Assembly (NCBI GenBank): GCA_016218915.1
Contig: JACRCQ010000014.1
Coordinates: 1 to 64,000 of the forward strand
Source of the DNA: Deltaproteobacteria bacterium
GTDB taxonomy: Bacteria; Myxococcota_A; Polyangia; Polyangiales; Polyangiaceae
Reading direction: 5' to 3'
DNA: 64,000 nucleotides
Part shown: in pieces, positions 8,337 to 18,400 of the stretch
How the letters are laid out: every line of letters begins with the position of its first letter
How positions within the stretch are numbered: the stretch's first letter is position 1
Notes under the pieces: generated by a model
Database searches by the model: none
Told to the model about the DNA's origin: nothing
Seen by the model: only the letters and a program-made list of their open reading frames with translations
Position numbers and translations under genes: made by a program

Positions 8337-10244
8337 ATGAGATGCCTACTCCCGATGCTCGTCGCATCGCTCGCGTGCGCGGGTTGCAGCAGCGAGGCAT
8401 CGAGCTCCTGGGCTCCCAATCCCTCGACCGATGCATCCAGCGAAGCGGCGCAAGGTGCAGACAGCGGCCTCGACGCGAAGGCAGATGCCCCGCCTTCTGC
8501 GGACGCCGGCGCGGATTCAGACGCGGCTTGGAAGGATGCGGCCGATGGCCAGACCGAGTCGTGCGCACCGCTGACCTGTCAGCAGGTCGGCGCAGCATGC
8601 GGCACGATTGACGACGGATGCGGCGGCACCGCCGCGTGCGGCGACTGTCCTGCGCCGGCAACGTGCGGCGCCGGGGGCAAGGCGAACCAGTGCGGCACCG
8701 CTGCTTCGCTCGCCGAGTACTGGGTGGGGCAGGCCAGGTGGAAGTTCGAGCGCTCCTGGACCCTGGCCTCGACCGGCTGGTCCTATGGATACGGCGCAGG
8801 CACGCACATGGAGGTCCTCAACGGCGCCTGGTACCTGTTCTCGCGTCGCGTGGACTGGGGAAACAAGCCCGCTTCCTGCCCATTCGAACGCCTCAGCACC
8901 GAGGTGCGCCGCTCCGACGATCATGGCGTCACATGGTCCCCGCCGTCCGAGCTCTTTGCCGCGCAGCCAGGCTCTGCATGGGAGTGTGCAGCCACGGACG
9001 GAGACGGAATCTACGACGCAGCGAGCGGGACCTGGCACTACCTGTTTCAATGCCTCGGCGCCTCGGGTGGTTGGAAGGGATGCCACGCCACGCGCGCGTC
9101 AGCCGATCCCATGGGGCCGTTCGTGATCGATCCGGTGCCGGTCATCGAGCCCGGCGCGCTGTGGAACTCGATCTGCGATCTGCCTGGCGATCATTGCTCG
9201 CAGCTCGCGGGCGGGCCCCACAAGGTGTTCGACGAAGGCACGTTCGACATCTTCCACCACGACGGCGCGAGCTTCTTCGTGTCGTTCCACGGGTTCGACG
9301 GCGTACGTGGATACCGCGGCATTGCGAAGACGCCTGACTTCAAGACCTGGATCGCTGGCGATCCTTCCCAGGGGGTGCCGTCGGACGCGATCGAGGATGC
9401 GAACGACGCAGCGGGGTGGAGGGAATCGTGGCACGCGGGAGGGAACATCGGCGCAGGGTCGGGATGCATCCTGAACGAGTCGGGGCTGTGGTATCTGCTG
9501 TTCGAAGCGGCTGACATCAATCTCGGCTGCACGGCTGGGCAGAACTGGGACTTCGGCATAGCGCGGGCCTTGTCGTTGACCGACACGGTCTGGGATCAGC
9601 TCCCAGCGGGCAATCCCATCTACTACTCGTCGAAGGCGCCAGAGAGCAACGGCACCTCGCTGCCCTGCAACGTGCAATACGCGAAGCTGTTCCGCGACGC
9701 CGGCGAGACCTGGATGCACGTTACGCGCGAATCAGTCGATCCGGCCTACTCCGGCGTGTACCTCTACCGGCTCGTGGCAGACAGGAATCTGCTGCGCAAC
9801 GGCGATCTGTGGATGTGCGAGACCGGCCCCTGGAAGGTGTTCCCTGCAGGCCCCACCAATCTCGTGGTCTATCGATTCCCCAACGGCTCGACCGATGGCA
9901 ACTGCTACCTTGCGACCAACTGCGGACAGAGCCCGTGCGCTGCCGGCCAGAGCGTGTACCAGGACGTGCCCGCTTCGTCGCCCTTGCCTGCCACCATGAA
10001 GTGGGGAGGAAGCTTCCTCGCCGAAGGGGGAAGCGCCAACGTCGAGATCGTCATCCACGAGCTCGACGCGTCCATGGGCGTGCTTGCGACGCACTCGCAG
10101 ACCGCCGCTGCCGGCGCATCCTGGCAGAGCGTCTCCAGCACCTTCTCACCGTCTGCGGGGGTTGCCACGTTCCGGTTCCAGATCTACCTGAGCTCGCCGC
10201 TCACGTTCCGCGCTGACGAGATGTTTCTCGAGCCGACGCCTTGA
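8337..10244 (+). CDS. Lipoprotein with predicted beta-propeller glycosidase-like and CBM-like domains
   Basis: About 635 aa from ATG 8337. The lipobox is LACAGC (Cys at about residue 16), followed by an Asp/Ala-rich linker typical of this genome and a Cys-rich segment (CQQVGAACGTIDDGCGG). The central 350 residues contain repeats such as MEVLNGAWYLFSRR and SDDHGVTWSPPSEL, as in five-bladed propeller glycosidases (GH43-like folds), but no catalytic triad can be assigned. The C-terminal 130 residues (from about YRFPNGSTDG) look like a CBM4/9-type jelly roll ending FRADEMFLEP. A role in surface polysaccharide binding or degradation is inferred. An in-frame extension upstream to 7674 has no coding support. 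Confidence 0.8.
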   Translation: MRCLLPMLVASLACAGCSSEASSSWAPNPSTDASSEAAQGADSGLDAKADAPPSADAGADSDAAWKDAADGQTESCAPLTCQQVGAACGTIDDGCGGTAACGDCPAPATCGAGGKANQCGTAASLAEYWVGQARWKFERSWTLASTGWSYGYGAGTHMEVLNGAWYLFSRRVDWGNKPASCPFERLSTEVRRSDDHGVTWSPPSELFAAQPGSAWECAATDGDGIYDAASGTWHYLFQCLGASGGWKGCHATRASADPMGPFVIDPVPVIEPGALWNSICDLPGDHCSQLAGGPHKVFDEGTFDIFHHDGASFFVSFHGFDGVRGYRGIAKTPDFKTWIAGDPSQGVPSDAIEDANDAAGWRESWHAGGNIGAGSGCILNESGLWYLLFEAADINLGCTAGQNWDFGIARALSLTDTVWDQLPAGNPIYYSSKAPESNGTSLPCNVQYAKLFRDAGETWMHVTRESVDPAYSGVYLYRLVADRNLLRNGDLWMCETGPWKVFPAGPTNLVVYRFPNGSTDGNCYLATNCGQSPCAAGQSVYQDVPASSPLPATMKWGGSFLAEGGSANVEIVIHELDASMGVLATHSQTAAAGASWQSVSSTFSPSAGVATFRFQIYLSSPLTFRADEMFLEPTP

Positions 10245-10263
10245 GCGCAGAGCACGATCGCGC

Positions 10264-11577
10264 TCAGGGCTCGGTGCCAGCGTCCGCCTGCTCGCGAAGA
10301 CGCAGCGGGATTGCGATCAGGTGCAGGCCGTAGCCGTCGAAGAACGGGTTTTCCCCGCCATCTACCTGCAGCTGGGAGGCATCCTGGGTTGCATCACCCA
10401 CCAGTGCCACCAGAAAGTCCGTGGCGCTGTTCCAGAACTTGTTTGGAACCGACGACGTATCGGAGAGATCTTGCACCGCGGCCAGGGACAGGGTCAGCAC
10501 CTGCGACGTTCCGGCGTCCTGGGACGGCGCCAGGAGCGTGAATCCCTGCTCCTGGTACTTCGGAAGGTCTGCGCTCGTCGTGCCAGGCACCACGATCACC
10601 AGGGATCCCATCGCAGGCACCACGGACAGAAATGGGTCGCCGTTCAGCAGTGTCACGCCCAGCTCGGGCGAGGCGAGCTTTCCGTACTGGAGCACCAGCT
10701 TTCCGCTGTCGCCGCTGTCAGCGCCGCTGCCCGCAAGCACGACATCCGCAGACTCGGAGAAGTGCGCGGCGCGCACGCGCACCGTGCCAGAGGACAGCTC
10801 CTCGGTCGGGAGCGCGAAGGTCTCGAACGCCTTGATCGCGAGGTTCCCCGCGGTCCCGGGGTCGCCACCGCATCGCTCGGCCGTGGCATTGGCACCGCCC
10901 AGGCATCCGTGAATCGCGAAGATCGCCGCTGCATCTCCGAGCGACGATGCGATTGGGATCGAGGGAAGCGTTACATAGTCCTCGGCGAGCAGGCAGTGGG
11001 CCCCGCTTTCCGTGCAGACGAGCTGCGAGCACTTCAGGCCGGACTTTCCCTGCAGACGATCCACGCGCACGAGGGTCGGCTCCACGGTCACGCTGCCGTA
11101 GCCGATGGTGGTCTCGGCGTGACGCAGCACCAGGGCGCTGCCCGGGGCCACGCCGATCTTGTTGCTGTGGGGCATCACTGCGTCAGGGTCGCTGGGCAGG
11201 GGCTCGGTGTCGTAGAACTCCCCGCTCTCGACCGACCGCAAGCACAGGCGAAACGGCCACAGATTGGCAGATGCGTGCACGAATGCGAGCGTGAGGTTCT
11301 CGCGGCTCTCCGGGGGCTCTGCTTCCTTGGTCGTCTGGGCATCATCGGGCACCGACGTTTCGGCTGCTCCCCCGCCCGCTCCGCTCGATCCTCCCCGGCT
11401 CTCCATGGCACTGTCTTCGGCATCCGCGGCCCCGCAGCCGCCCGTGGTCACGGTGCCGAAGGTCGCAGCCAACGCTCCGAAGCAGAAAGAGGCGCTCACG
11501 GCGAGCATGTGGCGAGGCCAACCCACAAAGGACTTGCCACGACCCCCGAGTTTCCCGGACCATCGAGTGTGGTGCAT
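10264..11577 (-). CDS. Secreted lipoprotein, paralogue of the 6777-8252 gene
   Basis: About 437 aa from ATG 11577. The N-terminus MHHTRW mirrors MQRTRS of its paralogue, and even the bases around the start codon (AACTCATGCA) match. A hydrophobic segment ends in a lipobox-like TTGGC. It lacks the paralogue's cysteine cluster and has a short Ser/Gly linker instead. The shared motifs are HASANLWPFR, MPHSNKIGVAPGSAL, RVRAAHFSESAD, LTLSLAAVQDLSD, FLVALVGDAT and GLHLIAIPLR. It converges on the propeller lipoprotein with a 19-bp gap. The function is unknown; duplication of the pair is inferred from shared order and start context. A longer reading to 12816 runs antisense through the next kinase and is discarded. 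Confidence 0.82.
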   Translation of the reverse strand: MHHTRWSGKLGGRGKSFVGWPRHMLAVSASFCFGALAATFGTVTTGGCGAADAEDSAMESRGGSSGAGGGAAETSVPDDAQTTKEAEPPESRENLTLAFVHASANLWPFRLCLRSVESGEFYDTEPLPSDPDAVMPHSNKIGVAPGSALVLRHAETTIGYGSVTVEPTLVRVDRLQGKSGLKCSQLVCTESGAHCLLAEDYVTLPSIPIASSLGDAAAIFAIHGCLGGANATAERCGGDPGTAGNLAIKAFETFALPTEELSSGTVRVRAAHFSESADVVLAGSGADSGDSGKLVLQYGKLASPELGVTLLNGDPFLSVVPAMGSLVIVVPGTTSADLPKYQEQGFTLLAPSQDAGTSQVLTLSLAAVQDLSDTSSVPNKFWNSATDFLVALVGDATQDASQLQVDGGENPFFDGYGLHLIAIPLRLREQADAGTEP

Positions 11578-11670
11578 GAGTTGAGCTAGAATACCCCAAA
11601 GCGCGCGGCCGCGCACATGCGGTCCAACACGACGCGCATCGTAGTAGAACCCAGGCATTTCGGAGTGTCG

Positions 11671-13111
<1,441 letters not shown>

Positions 13112-13125
<14 letters not shown>

Positions 13126-14122
13126 GCGTCGAGCATGGATCTGGGTGGGAGCGGTCTCGCTGGCCTTGTGGTCGTCCATCGGTGTCGCGCAGCCGACCGC
13201 AGGTGATCTCGAGACTGCCAGGGCCTTGTACAAGCAGGGCAAGGAGCTTCGCGACGCTGGCAAGACGCGCGAGGCGCGCGACAAGTTCAAGGCAGCCCAC
13301 GCGGTCGGACAGACCCCCATCACGGGCCTGGAGCTCGCGCGCACCCACGCAGCGCTTGGCGAGATCGTCGAGGCTCGCGAAGTCTGCCTTGGCATCGCGC
13401 GCATCCCGGTTGCCTCCGACGAGACCGATCGCTCCGCAGCGGCGCGCACAGAGGCTGCGCAGCTCGCAGAGTCGCTCAAGCCCAGGATCCCCGCGCTGCT
13501 GATCAGGATCCCCACCGTGCTGGGCCCGCCACCCTCGGTCGCAATCGATGGCCGAGCCATCCCGGCCGCTGCAGTGGGCGAGCCGCGCAAGGTGAACCCG
13601 GGCGCGCACGAGATCGTGGTCACCTTCCCGGACGGGACGCAGTCGCGACAGCAGGTCGAGGTCAAGGAAGCCGAGACCAAGGAAGTGGTGATTCCGCTGC
13701 CGCCCCCTGGCGCGCCGGTGGTGGCACCTCCTGCGACCGGTCCTGTTCCTTACCAGCCCTACCCTCCTCCGACCTACCGCGAGCGACCTTCGCGCGGGCT
13801 TCCCTCGTGGGCATGGGCCGGCTTCGCGCTGGCAGGTACCGGCGCCCTGGCCGGATCCATCACGGGCTTGATGGCGATCTCCAAGTCCAAGGACCTGGAA
13901 ACAGCCTGCCCGGACCGCAAGTGCACGCCAGAGTCCTACAACGACCTGGACACCGGCAGGCGCCTCGGGAACATCTCCAACGTCGCCTGGAGCATCGCGG
14001 CCGTGGGTCTCGTGATCGGCGGTGCAGGCTGGCTCTCCACCCAGAAAGCTTCGTCCCCAGGCCAGGCTCGCGTGACTCCCTGGGTAGGCCTCGGCAGCGC
14101 AGGCATGGAAGGAGCCTTCTGA
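13112..14122 (+). CDS. TPR/PEGA-like envelope protein
   Basis: About 336 aa. A signal peptide (residues 1-26, ending GVAQP) is followed by a helical TPR-like region (LETARALYKQGKELRDAGKTREARDKFKAAH). A beta-rich PEGA-like region holds VAIDGRAIPA and NPGAHEIVVTFPDG, followed by a Pro-rich stretch. Two hydrophobic helices, at about 258-280 and 315-335, flank a CPDRKC pair. The start lies inside the last codons of the kinase gene (14-bp overlap), and the stop is one base before the next ATG, so the three genes form a tightly coupled unit. The layout resembles the Pro-rich protein at 2464-3270, which also sits next to a kinase. Its function is unknown; it may be a kinase target or sensor. Confidence 0.82.
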
Positions 14123-14123
14123 C

Positions 14124-15311
14124 ATGAGCTCCCTTCGCTGGTTGGCTGTCTGCTGCTCCGTCGCTCTTCCGGTCCTCGCGATCGCTGCGTGCAACTCGAT
14201 CTCCGGCCTCGACGACTATGACAAGGTGCCGCCGCAGTACGCTCCGGCTGACGCGCAGGTCGAGCCGGATGCAAAAGAAGCAGCCCCGGACAGCGCCTTG
14301 GAGGATCGGGAAGCAGAGCCCCCGGACGCTGCATCCGAGGCGGACGTGATCCTCATCGACGCACCTCCCCTCGAGGCCGGTGTCAGCTCGCGCAAATGGG
14401 CTCTGTGGCACATGCCCGATTTTGTGACCGCCGTGGTGCCTGGCGATGGGGGCTCTGTTCCCTTCCCGGCAGAATACATCGAGCTGGATGCGGGCTCGGA
14501 TGCAGATGCTTCTCCGGATGCCGACGCGTCCCCAGAGGGAAAGCTCATTCTCGACAACCGGACCGGCATGATCTGGGAGCAGGCGATCTCGGAGAACGCC
14601 GGCAGCCTTGACGCGGCCGAAGCGCACTGCAAGTCCCTCGAGCCTGCCGGCAAGTGGGCGCTTCCCACCCGGATCGAGCTCGTGTCGCTGCTGAACCTGG
14701 GGCTCTCCCCTGCGATCGATCCGATCTACTTCCCGAACACCAAGCCCTACCCATTCTGGACCGCATCCAAGGTGGCCGGGACCGACGACTCGCAATGGGG
14801 CGTGGAGTTCGTCAACGGCGAGGTGGTGCCCATCAAGATCGCGAGCACGCCAGCCCTGGTCCGATGCGTGCAGCCCGCAGGCGACCCCTCGGTCCACTAC
14901 CAGCCCTTCGGCCCTACGGATCACACCATCGTGGAGAAGCAGACCAACCTGCGGTGGCAGCGCTACGTGACTGCGGCCGCCATGACGCGAGCCCTGGCGC
15001 TGGACTACTGCTCCGAGAATCCCCCAGACTCGGTGAAGGAATGGCGCCTTCCCACCATGAAGGAGCTGCAGACGCTGGTGGATGATCAGCCGCACGAGGA
15101 ATACGAGGGTGGCAAGCTCGTGAAGAAGGCGATCGACCGGGAAGCCTTCCCCGGGACGCCAGCGGGCACGTACTGGTCGCTGTCCGAGGTTCCTGCGAGC
15201 GATGGTGGAATGATGGGCTACGTCGTCGACTTCGAGAGCGGTGTCGCAACGCAAGTGCCTGTGGACGGAACCTTTGCTCGCGTGCGCTGCGTCAGGTACC
15301 AGAAGCTGTAG
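14124..15311 (+). CDS. DUF1566-type lipoprotein
   Basis: 395 aa. The lipobox is AIAAC (Cys23), followed by an Asp/Ala/Glu-rich linker to about residue 130. Two copies of a DUF1566 (Lcl C-terminal) domain follow. The first has LILDNRTGMIWEQ, WALPTRIELVSLLN and FWTASKV; the second has NLRWQRYV, WRLPTMKELQTLVDD and YWSLSEV, ending VRCVRY. This domain is common in secreted bacterial proteins, is related in fold to C-type lectins and FGE-sulfatase domains, and generally lacks an assigned activity. It is the third gene of the kinase operon. The 3' end overlaps the convergent gene by 20 bp. Confidence 0.88.
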   Translation: MSSLRWLAVCCSVALPVLAIAACNSISGLDDYDKVPPQYAPADAQVEPDAKEAAPDSALEDREAEPPDAASEADVILIDAPPLEAGVSSRKWALWHMPDFVTAVVPGDGGSVPFPAEYIELDAGSDADASPDADASPEGKLILDNRTGMIWEQAISENAGSLDAAEAHCKSLEPAGKWALPTRIELVSLLNLGLSPAIDPIYFPNTKPYPFWTASKVAGTDDSQWGVEFVNGEVVPIKIASTPALVRCVQPAGDPSVHYQPFGPTDHTIVEKQTNLRWQRYVTAAAMTRALALDYCSENPPDSVKEWRLPTMKELQTLVDDQPHEEYEGGKLVKKAIDREAFPGTPAGTYWSLSEVPASDGGMMGYVVDFESGVATQVPVDGTFARVRCVRYQKL

Positions 15312-18300
15312 GCCACAACGCCCGCCTGTTCCGCAAGCGCCTTCGCATCATCCATCCGGCAGCGAGCCATCCCATCCAGCTCCAGCGGTCCTGCCTCGCG
15401 CCTGCTGCTCTGCATCCGCACCCGTCGTCATCTGACGCGCCTTGGAACGAAGACGCTCCTGCGCCCCCTTCCTGCTGCTGCGCCGGGGAATCGACCAGCG
15501 ATCCATCGGCCGGCGCCGATGAATCAGTCTTCCCACCCTCCGAGCCCGGGGCATCGACCTGCCCATCCACTCCGGCATCAGGAAGCGCATCTACCACCAC
15601 GAGCGTACGCTGCATCGGGATGTCGCCCTGCGACTCGAACCAGGTCACCCCTTCCTGCACGACGTCGCCTTGCAAGGTCCATCGTCCCACAGTCGCGGCA
15701 GCCGGCAGATCCACGGACAAGGCAACCTCCCCGCCTGGTGGGACATCGGCCGGCAGCGACAGGCGCGTCGGGTAGGCGGCGCCATCGGTCGGCAGCGTCC
15801 TCGGATCCGGCGGGCTCGACGACACGTTCAGGCCGATCCTGTACTGCTGGGGCGCAGCAGCTCTCCAGGTCTCCCACCCGTCGTTTCGAACCTTGAACTC
15901 GAGGTGGGCGCCCTTGCCCACGACCACCGGAGACTCGAGGCTCACGTCCTTGAAGCTCGCTCTCCAGCTGTTCGATCCTCCGAGCTTGTGCCTGGCAAGC
16001 TCCAGGAAGGTGTAGGGATCCACGACCCTGAGCTTGCGGTCTGCGTGATCCTCCACGAGCGCATGGGTGACCGCGACCAGGTCCGTGGTCGGCTTGAGCA
16101 CCTCGCGAAAGGCGTGGAACGAAGGCTGGGAAGGTGCTGGCGACGCTCCCACGATCGCGCTGGTCATGTCGGCAACGGTGTCGCCCGGCAGGTTGTCGAG
16201 CGCGAGGACGGGAGCGTGATCCACGATGGATGGCGTGCTGACTCCGCCTGCACTCATCAAGAGCACGCCATCGCCGGTGAACGGCGTGCACGCCCCGAGG
16301 TGCTCTGCATCGAGCGGGTCGAGTGGATTGAGGATCCACGCTGCGGACGTGTCGAGCCGTCGCGCGTTGCGCACGCCGGCGCGTGTCCAGATCGACCGGG
16401 ATGCAGCATCCATCACGCCCGGGTTGCCGTAGCCGGGTCCGCTGTCTGCGCCGATGAAGAAGTCCCGCGCCGTGCGCGTTGCCAGCGCATGCCTGAAGAA
16501 GAGTGGGAAGCGCGTCGCAACGTGGGTGCTGAAGTCCCAGGCAAGGGGCACCAGCCCGCGACCGGGACGATCCCACGTCACAGGCGAAAACTCGTAGATC
16601 CACGACGCTGCGTCGTAGTCACCCACGAACCAGAGCACGTAGTTGGCCGGCTCCACCGAGCCCGAGGCTGCATCACCCTGGTAGAACGCCACGTCGTCGA
16701 GATCCAGATTGGCCCCGGCAGTCTTCAGGTAGATCTGCCCGCGCGTGGAAGTGTGCCCTGCACCGGTCACGTCCAGCGTCGCCCGCACCTCGGTCCACTC
16801 CGATCCTGCCGTGAACGATGTGACCGCCTGCTCAGTCGAGCCCCCCAAGGCCCAGATCACTGCCTGGCCTTGCACGCTGCCCGCAGGGGCACGCACGAAA
16901 GCACGCAGCGTGACCCGCTGCCCTGCAGCAACGCCCGGCCCGTCGCGGTAGAGGTTGTCCTGCATGTCGTCGCCCACGGCGGCAGTGTTGACTTCGATGC
17001 GACGCAGCCCTGTGCGCGCAACAGCCGGACCCGAGGCAGGGTCCGTGTACACCACATGGTTGGTCGTGTGCACGACCCATCCGGATTCCCCATCCTCGAA
17101 CCCGCCATTGCCAGCAAGCCCGGACAGGAAGCCTGCGCCCACCAGGTCCTCGGGCGTCGGACGCGGCTGCGGTGCCACATTCTCGTCAAGCGGAACGTGG
17201 GAGAAGAACGACGCATTCGCCATGGTCGCAACGCCCGGAGCGTCAGCATCGAGCCCCACGGCCCAGGGAGAAACGAGCTGCACGCTCGTCCATTCCCCCA
17301 TCACAGGCTCATGGCCGGCAGGCAGCCCCTCCAGGGTCGTGTACTTGAATTGCCAGCCGAAGAAGCCACGGATCGTGATGACCTCCCCGCCAGCACCGGC
17401 GCGCGCCGCAGCCATGAGCTCCTTGAGGATGGCAGGGTCCGTGCCCACGGGTTGGCCCGGATCATCGGTTGCCGGCACATCACTCCAGGGCGAAAGGTCA
17501 AAGGGAAGGCCCCTGCGCGCCACCAGGAAGTCGCGGTTGGTGATCTGCCATTGGTTGGTGGCAGTCATGCTCCCGTCATATTGCTGCGGCGTGTTGATCC
17601 AGCGCGCGTCGAGCATCCAACCGAACTCGGTAGGATCGAGCTTGCCAGGAACCTTCAGATACTTCTCGAGCGCCCACACGTAGGCATCTGCCTTGGCGCT
17701 CTGGGAAGTCTGGCGGCTCGTGTCCGGAACCAAGCCGCTCCCCTGCTTGTCGAGGAATCGCGAGCTGCCATCCTGGTTGACCAGCCATACCTTGACCGGC
17801 AGCGTCGCTTGCAGCTTCTGGAACAGGCTCGCAGGATCGGAATCCCACCGCACCGCGATCAGGTCGTCTGCGCCTGCGGCCGTGAACGCCGCATTGACCG
17901 TGGCCGGAACCTTCTCGTCCCACACCACCAGCCCTTGCAGGCGCGCAGCGTACGTCTGCAGTGCCTCCTCCAATCCCGTCAGCGCCACCACCGTGCGTCC
18001 ATCGAGGATCCCGGCGCCGATCTTGGGATCGCTCATCCTGTCGAACCAGAGCTGGTCGGTGTCGATGCTGCCGTCGACCACGCTGGTCACGTAGAACAGG
18101 TAGAGATCAGGGCTGCTCCTGTTGACGATCCCCTGCAGGCACGTTGCAGCCACGAGCGTGTCGTACGCCTGTCTTCTCTCCGCGACCGAGCCCGGGGCAG
18201 CGCCGAACAGTGCGCGCAGGTCATGGGTGCGGATCGGTTCCGCGGCGTGCGCATCACCGTCGGCAAGCAGGAGTGCCACGGGAATCGTGAGTGCCGAGAG

Positions 18301-18321
18301 CCTGGCGAGCCTGGGAGCCAT
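15292..18321 (-). CDS. GxGYxYP family secreted protein with inserted carbohydrate-binding-like domain and MYXO-CTERM-like tail
   Basis: About 1009 aa from ATG 18321, with signal peptide to about residue 27 (ADGDAHAAEP). The N-terminal half matches the layout of GxGYxYP putative glycoside hydrolases (LQGIVNRSSPDLYLFY near residue 60). The signature itself appears in variant form as GPGYGNPG near residue 680. Between them an insert of about 150 residues (NGGFEDGESGW to LDDVAFYQ) looks like a CBM4/9 jelly roll. An Asp/Gly/Ser-rich linker leads to a C-terminal sorting tail: DDDGCGCR, hydrophobic segment WSWMGWLAAGWMM, then an Arg cluster. The tail predicts MYXO-CTERM-type surface anchoring. It is divergent from the beta-helix gene at 18401, suggesting a shared control region. 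Confidence 0.85.
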   Translation of the reverse strand: MAPRLARLSALTIPVALLLADGDAHAAEPIRTHDLRALFGAAPGSVAERRQAYDTLVAATCLQGIVNRSSPDLYLFYVTSVVDGSIDTDQLWFDRMSDPKIGAGILDGRTVVALTGLEEALQTYAARLQGLVVWDEKVPATVNAAFTAAGADDLIAVRWDSDPASLFQKLQATLPVKVWLVNQDGSSRFLDKQGSGLVPDTSRQTSQSAKADAYVWALEKYLKVPGKLDPTEFGWMLDARWINTPQQYDGSMTATNQWQITNRDFLVARRGLPFDLSPWSDVPATDDPGQPVGTDPAILKELMAAARAGAGGEVITIRGFFGWQFKYTTLEGLPAGHEPVMGEWTSVQLVSPWAVGLDADAPGVATMANASFFSHVPLDENVAPQPRPTPEDLVGAGFLSGLAGNGGFEDGESGWVVHTTNHVVYTDPASGPAVARTGLRRIEVNTAAVGDDMQDNLYRDGPGVAAGQRVTLRAFVRAPAGSVQGQAVIWALGGSTEQAVTSFTAGSEWTEVRATLDVTGAGHTSTRGQIYLKTAGANLDLDDVAFYQGDAASGSVEPANYVLWFVGDYDAASWIYEFSPVTWDRPGRGLVPLAWDFSTHVATRFPLFFRHALATRTARDFFIGADSGPGYGNPGVMDAASRSIWTRAGVRNARRLDTSAAWILNPLDPLDAEHLGACTPFTGDGVLLMSAGGVSTPSIVDHAPVLALDNLPGDTVADMTSAIVGASPAPSQPSFHAFREVLKPTTDLVAVTHALVEDHADRKLRVVDPYTFLELARHKLGGSNSWRASFKDVSLESPVVVGKGAHLEFKVRNDGWETWRAAAPQQYRIGLNVSSSPPDPRTLPTDGAAYPTRLSLPADVPPGGEVALSVDLPAAATVGRWTLQGDVVQEGVTWFESQGDIPMQRTLVVVDALPDAGVDGQVDAPGSEGGKTDSSAPADGSLVDSPAQQQEGGAGASSFQGASDDDGCGCRAAGARQDRWSWMGWLAAGWMMRRRLRNRRALWPTASGT

Positions 18322-18400
18322 GTCCCCAGGGAACACGTTTGCGCCCTGATCTGTCAAGGCGACGGGAATGGGACTATTCTGGGCGACCACGGAGGTGATC

